From Discostella pseudostelligera (lineage: Eukaryota; Bacillariophyta; Thalassiosirophyceae; Thalassiosirales; Thalassiosiraceae), in the NCBI GenBank assembly GCA_036940085.1, contig JALLBK010000874.1, positions 1 through 10,626 on the forward strand: a stretch of 10,626 bases of DNA, given 5' to 3'. The translations under genes were made by a program, and so were the position numbers. The notes beneath the pieces were generated by a model, which had not been told where the DNA came from, made no database searches, and saw nothing but the letters and a program-made list of their open reading frames with translations. Positions 1-7,491 of the stretch are shown one piece after another; position 1 is the stretch's first letter, and each line of letters opens with the position of its first letter.

Positions 1-312
1 GACTTCTTCCGTGGCAACAGACATGGCTTCTTCCTTTGCTGCCTTGGACTCAACAGCCATAGACATCACTTCTCCAGTTGTCTCCGAAATCGCTTCCTCC
101 TTTGCGGCCTTTGCCTCGGCAACCATTGACATGACTGCTTCAGTTGAAACTGACATAGCTTCTTCCTTCGCGGCCTTGGCATCAGCAGCCATAGACATCA
201 CTTCCTTTGCGGCAACAGACATGGCTTCTTCTTTCGCGGCCTTTGCCTCAGCAATCATAGACAACTCTTCCTTGGCAGCAACAGACATAGCCTCCTCCTT
301 TGTGGCCTTGGC
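1..312 (-). repeat. 66-bp tandem coding repeat (22 aa), about 4.7 copies
   Basis: On the plus strand the core GCTTCYTCYTTYGYGGCCTT (or a close variant) starts at 26, 92, 158, 224 and 290, exactly 66 bp apart each time. In the minus-strand protein these units are residues 135-156, 157-178, 179-200, 201-222 and 223 onward. Differences between copies are mostly at third codon positions, so the peptide is better conserved than the DNA, which suggests selection on the protein. Older, more degenerate units lie between 313 and about 515. The array continues past the left edge. Confidence 0.88.
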
Positions 313-714
313 ATCTACGTGTACTACCTCTTTCTTTGCGGCCTTGGCCTCGGCAGCCATTGCCTCCTCTCCACTGGCAATAGACATCGCTTCGCCCTTT
401 GCCGCTTTCGCATCAGCAGATTCTGCCTTCGCGGCCTTGGACTTAGCGTACATTGACAACGCAACTTCAACATCTCCAGCGGCAACCGACATCGCCTCTT
501 CTTTGGCGGCTTTAGCGTGCATCGACATGGATTCTCCAGTGGCAGCGGGCACTGTCGCCACTTCTTCAATTCCGACGGTCACCGCGGAGGCCATCGACAT
601 CGATTTATCCGCCTTTGCATCTGCTCTCAATCGTCGGGGCTGCACATCGTGTTGCCGACCAGAAGCAATCTGTAAAGACACGGCGGCTGTGATGATAGAA
701 AGAGAGAACTTCAT
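1..714 (-). CDS. Secreted Lys/Ala/Met/Ser repeat protein, silaffin-like candidate (partial, 3' end outside window)
   Basis: Open from an ATG at 714-712 to the window edge (238 codons, no stop). Residues 1-19 form a signal peptide (MKFSLSIITAAVSLQIASG), followed by a short segment ending in RRL (27-29). Diatom silaffins and related silica proteins are processed at an RXL site just after the signal peptide, so this arrangement is suggestive. The rest is low complexity: Ala, Lys, Glu, Met and Ser dominate and no Cys or Trp appears. Nine KxxK motifs occur (Lys pairs beginning at 68, 93, 103, 124, 136, 158, 180, 202, 224), with Ser in SMSM or AMS runs nearby. From residue 135 they fall in a strict 22-residue repeat (consensus AKAAKEEAMSVAAKEVMSMA plus two). 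KxxK spacing is known in silica-targeting regions of silaffins. High Glu and an 11-residue sub-periodicity also fit an LEA-like or other helical protein. The start context is ACACCATGA. Reading frame and secretion are firm; the silica role is inference. Confidence 0.7.
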   Translation of the reverse strand, partial: MKFSLSIITAAVSLQIASGRQHDVQPRRLRADAKADKSMSMASAVTVGIEEVATVPAATGESMSMHAKAAKEEAMSVAAGDVEVALSMYAKSKAAKAESADAKAAKGEAMSIASGEEAMAAEAKAAKKEVVHVDAKATKEEAMSVAAKEELSMIAEAKAAKEEAMSVAAKEVMSMAADAKAAKEEAMSVSTEAVMSMVAEAKAAKEEAISETTGEVMSMAVESKAAKEEAMSVATEEV

Positions 715-1809
715 GGTGTTGGTTTATTGAGAGGTTTGAAAGAGGATTGGTCCTGATAATTGAAGCGACGAATCGGATTTGGATTTGGAGATGCTTGAAA
801 AGAATGGGATGATGAATGCAATGCTTGTTGCGCCGCGAGAGGTTCGAAGCGGGCATCGGAGCTTTAAAAATCGTCCATCATGTGGCGAGCATCCGCCATG
901 TAGGAACTAGAGGAGTGGATTGTGCATTATCGCTGGATGTAACTTCAGTTCTGAGAAATCTGTATTTGTTGGCCAAAAACGAAAAAGGCCTTCACTCTCT
1001 ATGTGCGAGCTTTGGTACAACCCATTTCTCGAATTTGCCTCCGTGCTCGACAAAAATTTCCATCTTTTATTTCATGTGGATGGCGGGCTGGACCTCCTGC
1101 CTGAGGTTCAGCCCCTGCCTTCGTCGGAGGCAACCGAACACTACATCAATGATCAGCCACTTTAACTTCATTTCTTTATGGATTTGACAGGATCGACAAC
1201 ACACCATGTCAATGAAGAGCATCACGTGTTGAGAGAATGAGGATGGCTTCTGTTTCTCGGAACAACTTGCACCAGAGCATGCACATGAATTCCATCCGGC
1301 TCAAACCTTGGTGGCTAGAGAGAGACAATGCAATACCACAATCAACAAGGTGCACTCTATTCTCTTGCTCTTTTTCTTTTCTCTAGAAAGAGGAAGAGAG
1401 AAGAATGTTGAGATCGAACAGAATATACTGGTAGGTAGGTTGTAGGTTCACTGCTAGCGGAAGTGCGCAATGTGCAACCAATCGCCATCTGAGTGCATCG
1501 GTGCATCGTTATGAAAGGGTAATGATTGCACAGGCACCAGGCACTCTGACAAATCCATACTCTTCTTATCCTGCAACGCTACAATCAACGAGATGCAACT
1601 GAGGAGGAAAACAAACAGAATCAGGGTTAGGTGGGGTGGGTAGGTTCACTGACGGAAGTGTGCAATGTGCAACCTTATTGCCATGTGAATGCATTTTGCA
1701 TGTACTGTCATAGTCTGTTAGTATCTTTAAAGTAACCAAGTGGTATGTCGAACTATTTTACAAATCTTATCGAAATCTCTCAGAGGTGATAAAAAGAGGG
1801 GATAGAAAG
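715..1809. other. Intergenic region between the repeat-protein start and the POR 3' end
   Basis: About 1.1 kb between two minus-strand genes. It should hold the promoter and 5' leader of the repeat-protein gene and the 3' UTR of POR. On the minus strand a CCAAT sequence lies about 30 bp before the repeat-protein ATG, and a TTTTTAAA stretch about 150 bp before it; neither is proven. The open frames here (for example 816-1187 plus) show no recognisable domain or composition. The only clear structure is the duplicated block described separately and a tandem GTGCATCG pair at 1493-1508. No RNA gene was recognised. Confidence 0.6.
1442..1694. repeat. Diverged direct duplication of a ~56-bp block, offset 198 bp
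   Basis: Copy 1 (1442-1498) and copy 2 (1640-1694) both begin GTAGGTTCACTG, share GGAAGTGYGCAATGTGCAACC, then GCCAT and a closing TGCAT, with small indels. Weaker similarity extends upstream: ACAATCAACAAGGTGCA at about 1338 against ACAATCAACGAGATGCA at about 1581. The whole looks like an old duplication of a segment of about 150-200 bp. It lies upstream of the repeat-protein gene and downstream of POR. No coding potential is shared between copies. Confidence 0.7.
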
Positions 1810-3799
1810 TTACACGGTGGAGAGTTCTTTTACCTTCTCAGGCTCCCCCACTTTCCACTCTCTCTCGGCATTTGAATCATCATCAGAAATAGCATTTCCG
1901 TTAGCAAACACTTTGTCGAAGATTTCATCCTCAAGGAGGACCTTGTCGAGTTCATCAACAGAATCAATATACTTGATATGTTGTTCGGGCTCATTCTCAA
2001 TCGTCGCCGCGGGTGCATCTGCAACTTCATCCGCAACCGAGCTGGATTGGGTAGTGGTAGCCAAAGGTTTCTCCTCTTGAAACGAGCCCTGTCTTGCAGT
2101 TTCGGGTATCCTTCCGAGTAGAAGTCTTCCTGCCACTCTTCCTACTCGCCCCACAGTGTTGCCCAACACTCCCTGAACGATCACCTTATCAGCAACCAAT
2201 GCCACCTGCTTTCGTTTAGTCAACTGGATTGGAGTTCCATCTTCATTGAAACCGGGACGGTCCTGCAACATCGAAAAAATGAGTTGACATGGAATGAGCA
2301 AGAAGGATCGTGGCAGTTACGAATAATACAAGTAGCTCACTCACTGCCATTCGTTTCAATTCTTCTCTGGCGATCATGTTCGAGCTGATAGCACTGATAA
2401 CTTTAAGTGTTGGGCAAGGACTGGTGAAGGTCTTTGCCTCCGGCCACTCTGCACCTGTGATTTTCGTTGCAGATCGGAACAACTCAACGCATAGCTCAAG
2501 ATTATTCACTTTATCGGATTGGTCGTTGATGTAGATTGAGTCCCAGCCACCTCCAGCTCCACCTCCACCGCTAATTTGCCCTCCCTTCTCGAGTGCGGCG
2601 GCACCCCTACCTTCGCGCGGTCCACCATTCCAGCTCCAATACACGCCGCTCTTGCTGCATCGGGGATCATGTGCCACCTGAAACAAGCGCTGTCCGGCCT
2701 CTTCCACACCAACGTAGCCTCCGGTAATGTACTTCATGAAAACGGGGAAGTACTTGCGGAACCAAGCGCGCTTCTCACGGAACAACGGAGTCTCGGCAAT
2801 GCAGCCTGGGTAAATACTTGAGAAGGTAATGCCATGACTGCGGTTGAACTTGGCATGAAGAAAGTTGGACATCATCATAAGACATAACTTTGAATCTTTG
2901 TAGGCCTTGGCACCGATGAAACCGTACCCATCGGCCATGGCAATTGGGTTATCAAATCCTGCCTTGAATCCTTCGAGCTGCTTTAAGTCGGCAATTGGGT
3001 ACACTCCTCCGCCTCCGACGGTGTTGTCATTTCCTGTGACGGATCCGACCATAATTACACGTGGATCAGGTGCCTCCTTCATGCCGTCCAGGAGTTTGGA
3101 GATCATGAGGAAGTGTGAGAGGAAATTGATTTGCATCGTTTGCTCGTGTCCATCGATGCTCCACTTTGCATATGGTAAGGAAGGTTGGTAGACTGATTTG
3201 GGTGTAGGAGGGAAAATTATTATATGATACGGTTCATGCAGACAAATGCTGGGATAGCGATTATACATGAAATAAATGTGTCGTACCTCCAGCATTGCAA
3301 ATCAATCGATCAATAGGTTTGGCCAATTGGTATTCCTTCAAATCTTCGCAGAATTTATGAACACTCGCGAAGGAATTCAGTTCGCATTCCATGATATGAA
3401 AGTTCTCCATGTTGAAATTGTCAATTTCGGCAACGGCTTCCATTTTATCAATATCGCGGACGGCACCGATGACATGGTACTGATCGGTGGCGAGGAGATT
3501 CTTCACAGTCTCACGACCGAGGCCAGAAGAGCAGCCGGTGATGACTACCAGTTCTGTTGAAGAAAGTGCCCGGAACATGACATGGTATGAGTCAGAGCTG
3601 ATGGTAATAATACAATAATATCAGCATCGAAATGCATGCAGTACTCACTCTTGTCACCAAAGCGTTCTTGCGTCTTGGCGATTTGCACTTTTTGATCATC
3701 CGTCAAAATCTTTGGAGGCTGCCAATTGGACATGAATTTGAAGCCGTCGGCACTGCCGGCCAGTGCGAGGAGAAGGATGAAAATCGATCGCTGCATCAT
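1810..3799 (-). CDS. por: Light-dependent NADPH:protochlorophyllide oxidoreductase (POR), 4 exons, plastid-targeted
   Basis: Reduces protochlorophyllide to chlorophyllide with NADPH and light, in the plastid. Exons 3799-3649, 3553-3287, 3192-2345 and 2262-1810 join to a 572-residue protein. Residues 1-19 are a signal peptide ending SADG with Phe at 20, resembling the diatom ASAFAP-type cleavage site, so bipartite plastid targeting is likely. The SDR core is clear: TGCSSGLG (56-63) for NADPH, NAGV (137-140), and Y237-x3-K241 in AYKDSK. POR-specific features include YPGCIAETPLFREK with Cys270 and SGVYWSWN at 321-328. Between SGVYWSWN and the last helical segment (GWDSIY onward, 355) sits a Gly-rich insertion. 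About 180 residues follow the usual C-terminus (around 390): a basic Gly/Val/Arg part, then an acidic tail from about 490. The start is the first of two adjacent ATGs; the second (3796) is possible. POR identity is strong; the function of the tail is unknown. Confidence 0.93.
2263..2344 (-). other. POR intron 3 (82 bp, phase 0)
   Basis: Donor GTGAGT after ...AAACGAATGGCA and acceptor GATGTTGCAG before GACCGTCCC. The joined protein reads EELKRMA-DRPGFNEDG. Without splicing, the frame ends 34 residues later, at 2243. A GTGAGC four bases downstream is an alternative donor but would break the frame of the last exon. The support is splice signals and frame rather than family conservation. Confidence 0.75.
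3193..3286 (-). other. POR intron 2 (94 bp, phase 1)
   Basis: Donor GTACGA and acceptor CAAATCAG. Joining restores the conserved NAGVYQPSLPYAKW segment, in which the Gly-Val junction spans the splice site. Read-through on either side gives sequence unlike POR. Confidence 0.9.
3554..3648 (-). other. POR intron 1 (95 bp, phase 1)
   Basis: Donor GTGAGT follows exon 1 (...GACAAGA) and acceptor TTCAACAG precedes AACTGGTAG. Joining gives GDKKLVVITG, leading straight into the NADPH-binding motif. Reading through instead loses the SDR frame. Confidence 0.88.
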
Positions 3800-4500
3800 T
3801 TTTATATCGTTGTGGATATGCTTCTCGTTTGACTTCGGCAGAGGATAGGGAAGGCGAAGGATGATGGTGATGGTCGGTGATGGTGATGGGGATGCGATGG
3901 GTGGGATTGGGTATGGTATTATTTAGATATTGTGGGATGGTGGCTTGTGGAGCTTTGGCTTGTTGGATCTTTTTTGTGATGCGAGCTGCGTGCTGCTGCG
4001 AGCAGGTGGTTTGTGGGCGAGGAAGACATCGCAACAGATCGCAACTCGAACACCTCAGATCTTTTTCTTCTTCTCCTTCAACTTCAATCTTCGATTGCTG
4101 GGGAACATGCTCCACAATCTCAAGCACCAACAAGCTCGTGCAACAAGGCCCATTATTTCTTCTGAATGCTGGGCTTTTATCTTCCACCTGGATGACATCA
4201 CAGCCTCACCTGTTGGTGACGAGTTGGTGCAGCCGGCCGTCGTCGTCGCGCGTCACAAAATCTTTGGGTTCGGTTTCAAGTATCGTACGATCGGATCTTT
4301 TCCTCCCCGTCTTCCGTCTTCCTCACGAGGTACTTAAGTTTAAATGTGGTTTACAACTATTGGGTGCCCACATCACCACGCGTCGTCGAAGACACCATAG
4401 GACCATGGCATAACAATCAACTCTTCCACCCAAACAAACATTCCTTGGTGTCCTACGCACAGCATCGAGAGCTAGCATCGACTGCAATACCCCCAACATC
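3800..4500. promoter_or_regulatory. Divergent intergenic region between POR and the ferredoxin-domain gene
   Basis: These 701 bp separate the two divergent start codons and must carry both promoters and leaders unless further upstream elements act. The POR side is strongly strand-biased: 3840-3915 is rich in GATGG/GGTGATGG on the plus strand, so the POR leader is C/T/A-rich, with a CCAAT (minus strand) at 3906-3910, about 105 bp before the ATG. The far side holds a GC-rich patch (4232-4254, CCGGCCGTCGTCGTCGCGCGT) and a TACTTAAGTTTAAA stretch near 4332. No element can be assigned to a factor. Open frames here (3877-4413 plus) look non-coding. Confidence 0.45.
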
Positions 4501-5271
4501 ATGGCAGCGAAACTGGTAATTGTTGTAGCTGCAACAACTTCAATCTTGCTGATCCAAAGTTGCAGCTCACTCTCACTCTCGCCGATCCAATCATCAACAA
4601 ACAATGCCTTCGTGCATCAATCGTTGCCTACCCGCACATCGGCAATCTTCATGTCAACGGCCTCTGATCAGGAAAATATTGGTAATAAAAAAGGCTATGT
4701 TCCCAAATGGAAGAAGAAGGAGACACTCGCCGATATCACTGGAATGAGCGATATAGATGCCAAAGACAAGGGTCTCGTTGGGTCAGTGCCGATCATCTTT
4801 CAGCAGGGTAGTGGAGAATCTGCCACGCTCATCGAAACAACAGCATTGCCTGGTCAACCGTTAAAGCTGGTAGCCTCACAGGCTGGTCAATATATCAAAT
4901 ATGGCTGTGGAAAGGGAGAGTGTGGCACATGCGAAAGTTTGTGTAATGGAAAGTATCTACGGCCTTGTGTGGATGTAGTTCCAACCGATCTTGAGCTAGA
5001 TGCAGCAACCGGTGCTTACCCAACCCTCATAATTATCGTTAAAGGAACCAAAGCCAAGGTTGTTTCGTCTGGCAAATTCTTTAGCGCAAAGAGTTTCGTA
5101 TTAGGCTTTTGGAATAATTTGTTGGGAATGATGGGGTTTGTTCGTGATCGAAGAAAGGCTCGGAAGAATTGGCAAGAACGAATGGAGAGGGAGGCTGAAA
5201 TTGCAAGGTTGGCGGAAGAAAAGAGGAGGAGGCGTGCTGAGGAGGCAGCGGGGTCGAACAGTTCTCAGTAA
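4501..5271 (+). CDS. [2Fe-2S] ferredoxin-domain protein, probably organelle-targeted
   Basis: Single exon, 256 aa. Residues 1-22 are hydrophobic and signal-peptide-like; 23-60 are Ser/Thr-rich and poor in acidic residues, as in a transit peptide, so plastid import is plausible though no clean ASAFAP motif is seen (nearest is NNAFV at 34-38). The ferredoxin fold spans about 95-182: beta strands around VPIIFQ and ATLIET, then Y-G-C136-GKGE-C141-GT-C144-ESLC-NGKYLRP-C156. The spacing CX4CX2CX11C matches the N-terminal cluster domain of CO-dehydrogenase-type small subunits rather than the long last gap of photosynthetic ferredoxin; Cys148 is an extra candidate ligand. After the domain come a short hydrophobic patch (198-214) and a strongly charged Arg/Glu/Lys helix (215-250), possibly coiled coil. 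It probably carries electrons or an Fe-S cluster in the plastid; the partner is unknown. Divergent from POR. Confidence 0.85.
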   Translation: MAAKLVIVVAATTSILLIQSCSSLSLSPIQSSTNNAFVHQSLPTRTSAIFMSTASDQENIGNKKGYVPKWKKKETLADITGMSDIDAKDKGLVGSVPIIFQQGSGESATLIETTALPGQPLKLVASQAGQYIKYGCGKGECGTCESLCNGKYLRPCVDVVPTDLELDAATGAYPTLIIIVKGTKAKVVSSGKFFSAKSFVLGFWNNLLGMMGFVRDRRKARKNWQERMEREAEIARLAEEKRRRRAEEAAGSNSSQ

Positions 5272-5628
5272 ACTGAAGTGTGTTGAAATAAAATGCAATG
5301 TGACGTTGTGGTGCGTTCAGTCATGGACCTAATGAGCAGCAGGAATGTTAAGCGTTATAACAATCGCATCAGTTGCTTACTACTTAGATAGGGAGTAGGG
5401 ATTTGGTATGCTGATTTGGTCGACAGCAGAATGCAATCTGCAGGCAAGAATTCCTTGCCAGTAAGTATGTACTCTTGCATGATCCTGTCGGTTGGTATCG
5501 TTTCCCTCAGCGATGATCAGAATAGTGGCGTGCAAATAGAATTCAATTATGCTTCTCATGTACTTGAATGAAAAGCAGAAAATTAATGTTTAAGACATCG
5601 TTGCTTATTTGAGTTAAAGATTGTTTGT
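5272..5628. other. Convergent intergenic region (3' UTRs)
   Basis: 357 bp between the stop codons of two convergent genes. Apart from the AATAAA near its left end I see no gene, RNA or repeat. Confidence 0.55.
5287..5292 (+). terminator. AATAAA polyadenylation-like signal
   Basis: AATAAA begins 16 bases after the TAA of the ferredoxin-domain gene. Position and sequence fit a eukaryotic poly(A) signal, although diatom signals are variable and the hexamer could occur by chance. Confidence 0.4.
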
Positions 5629-6708
5629 TTAGATATCCCCGAGTGTACCACCACTTTCCATCCCTTGTGCTTCGGCACCACCAGCTTGCAGACCCGCTTC
5701 GGCAGCTGCCCCAGGTCCAGCCCGAGGAATAGGTGGTAGCAACAAGCAACTCCTGAAGTCAATCTCGGAGGGCTCTTTCATCATGTTCACCAACTTGTGC
5801 AGATTCATAACGTTGATGGCCGGCTCCATATTCTTCAACTCAGGGTCATTCTGACTCGCCATGAACTGCTGCCAAGTTGCGACCATGGTCTGCAATGAAA
5901 AGTACATGGGCAGAATAGTCGTAGCCTCCTCTCCTTCCTGACTAGCGGGCTTTTGCATGCGCATTTGAGCAATCAAAAAGATTGGGATTTCATTGTAATT
6001 CTCCTTAAACTCAGGGCTCTCCGTCATTGCCTTTTCAACAGCCTTCTGAGCAAGCTCGGGTGTCATAGTATCACCTGCCTTCTTCATCTCTTCTCCATCT
6101 TCGGCTGTCATAGTTAGAAGCATACGAGCGCCAAGGAGGTCACGCGTATCAGGAACAAGACGGTATTCAATGTTCGCTCCAGTGAGGACCTCGGCTTCGG
6201 AATCATCCGCCCCAGGTTGCTTTAGTTTGACTTCTTGCTGGTTTTCATCACTATTAAGCATCTTGTACCAAATCTTTCCAAGGCTAAAGGCGCTCAATTT
6301 CAAGTCAAGCGAATCGTTGGTAGACTTGAGTTGCGCCAGTGTTGCGTTGGCCATTTGTGGATTGAAGAAAAAGTACATGACTGAGGTATCGTTATCTGGT
6401 TTGAGTACCACACCTGCACCATTGGAGTCGGTCACCGCAAATACGGGAATATGGCCCAACCATTCCTCAATTTCTTCTCGAGTCATAGCTGGATAAGTCT
6501 CCCCTGTATCCGAACGCAGTTTGTCTTTCACATCGGTGACGGAGTCGGACTTCTTTTTGTTCCCCCCGAAAAGTCCCCCGCCCCTGGCTACACCGAAGAC
6601 AGAATCAATTCCATGTGTCGTCCTAGATATGAAGGGAGAAGCTGTGCTGTAATTGGCAATGCCTATCACAGAGATGGCAATGCCTGATAGGGAACGGAGT
6701 AGCTTCAT
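5629..6708 (-). CDS. tic22: Tic22-like plastid protein import component
   Basis: Single exon, 359 aa. Tic22 acts in the space between plastid envelope membranes, helping preproteins pass from outer to inner translocon. Residues 1-24 are a signal peptide (MKLLRSLSGIAISVIGIANY, then STAS), followed by a basic, hydroxylated stretch to about 55, as expected for bipartite targeting. The family's two related halves are visible: IPVFAVTDSNGAGV (87-100) with VMYFFFNPQMANATLAQL (110-127), and later IPIFLIAQMRMQ (241-252) with ILPMYFSLQTMVATWQQF (265-282). The end of the domain, SEIDFRSCLLLPP (314-326), leads into an Ala/Gly-rich tail (328-359). The frame stays open 88 codons further upstream, but that extension is rich in His/Ser/Thr and hides the signal peptide, so the ATG at 6708 is chosen. 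A charged insertion (160-175) interrupts the first half. Family assignment is fairly secure. Confidence 0.85.
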   Translation of the reverse strand: MKLLRSLSGIAISVIGIANYSTASPFISRTTHGIDSVFGVARGGGLFGGNKKKSDSVTDVKDKLRSDTGETYPAMTREEIEEWLGHIPVFAVTDSNGAGVVLKPDNDTSVMYFFFNPQMANATLAQLKSTNDSLDLKLSAFSLGKIWYKMLNSDENQQEVKLKQPGADDSEAEVLTGANIEYRLVPDTRDLLGARMLLTMTAEDGEEMKKAGDTMTPELAQKAVEKAMTESPEFKENYNEIPIFLIAQMRMQKPASQEGEEATTILPMYFSLQTMVATWQQFMASQNDPELKNMEPAINVMNLHKLVNMMKEPSEIDFRSCLLLPPIPRAGPGAAAEAGLQAGGAEAQGMESGGTLGDI

Positions 6709-7079
6709 GGTTGATGATGGTGAGATATTATGATTATGAATATGAATATGAGTTGTTTGAGGTTGTGAGTGGAGGAAAGAAGTGCGTGGTCGAGTGTCGA
6801 GTGGATGGAGGGGAAGGTGGATGTGGGTGGAGGTGGAACGAAGTTCCAACTTACAGATCATCAAGGAATCAGTATTGTTTATGGCGCGAATCAGCTCGGC
6901 GCACTGCAAAGCTCTGCAAAGGAGACAGACGTGCAGGGAGCTGGGAAATTTGAATGAGTGATGCCAAAGCAATCAACCATCATCCTTCTCACATCTTTGT
7001 ATGGTAGTGTTGATAAGATTGCTACTACTAATGATACTGCACAGATGCGGTGGAGAGAAGAATGGTGCAGCAAACTGTA
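6709..7079. other. Upstream region of the Tic22-like gene, no gene seen
   Basis: The first 140 bp beyond the ATG are purine-rich on the plus strand (TATGAATATGAATATGAG, then GGAGG-type runs), giving a pyrimidine-rich leader for the minus-strand gene. Open frames here overlap the Tic22 5' extension and have no recognisable features. It presumably holds the Tic22 promoter. Confidence 0.4.
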
Positions 7080-7370
7080 ATCATAGTAGTACTAGTAGTA
7101 CCAGTTCTACCTAGTAGTATCATGCTGATGGTGCTGTTGGATCATGACGATCATGAGTCATCATGGTGAGTACGATCATGCTATCAAGCATCATGCTGGT
7201 TCCGTTTCAGTCATCATGCAGGCATAGCACCAGGAGGGATGCTACTAGGGTTCACTGCATGGTGGTACTACTTCTTAGCTTAGTACTCTAGTATGACTAA
7301 GAGTCTTAGTCGTAGTCCTCGTCTTACTACTAGTAGTGTGTTCTTAGTGTCAGAGAGGAAGTACCTACTA
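7080..7370. repeat. Degenerate trinucleotide-derived sequence
   Basis: Dense in TAG/TAC and ATC/ATG triplets: TAGTAGTACTAGTAGTACC at 7085-7103, then many TCATG/CATCATG words between 7120 and 7222, then TAGTACTCTAGTATG before 7300. It flanks the intact microsatellite and looks like its decayed continuation. No coding frame is credible. Confidence 0.5.
7295..7311. repeat. 17-bp palindrome GACTAAGA-G-TCTTAGTC
   Basis: Two perfectly complementary 8-base arms around a single G. It sits in the triplet-rich region about 60 bp before the microsatellite. It may be a chance product of low-complexity sequence or a protein-binding site; nothing nearby decides between these. Confidence 0.6.
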
Positions 7371-7386
7371 ACAACAACAATGATGA

Positions 7387-7420
<34 letters not shown>

Positions 7421-7421
7421 G

Positions 7422-7491
<70 letters not shown>

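Noticed and set aside
11..730. Plus-strand 239-codon frame rich in Ser/Ala/Ile/Phe
   Set aside because: Antisense of the repeat protein. The minus strand has a signal peptide, RRL site and biased codon differences between repeats; the plus product has none of these.
816..1187. 123-codon plus-strand frame
   Set aside because: No domain, signal or sensible composition, and it lies in the expected promoter region of the minus-strand gene.
2339..2344. Alternative donor GTGAGC four bases downstream in POR intron 3
   Set aside because: It leaves the last exon out of frame; GTGAGT at 2344 gives a phase-0 join.
3877..4413. 178-codon plus-strand frame in the divergent region
   Set aside because: Rich in Cys, Trp, Arg and Ser with no recognisable domain; another frame over the same stretch is also open. 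Best explained as chance in promoter DNA.
6709..6972. 88-codon N-terminal extension of the Tic22 frame
   Set aside because: His/Thr/Ser-rich and would bury the signal peptide that starts at 6708; treated as 5' leader.
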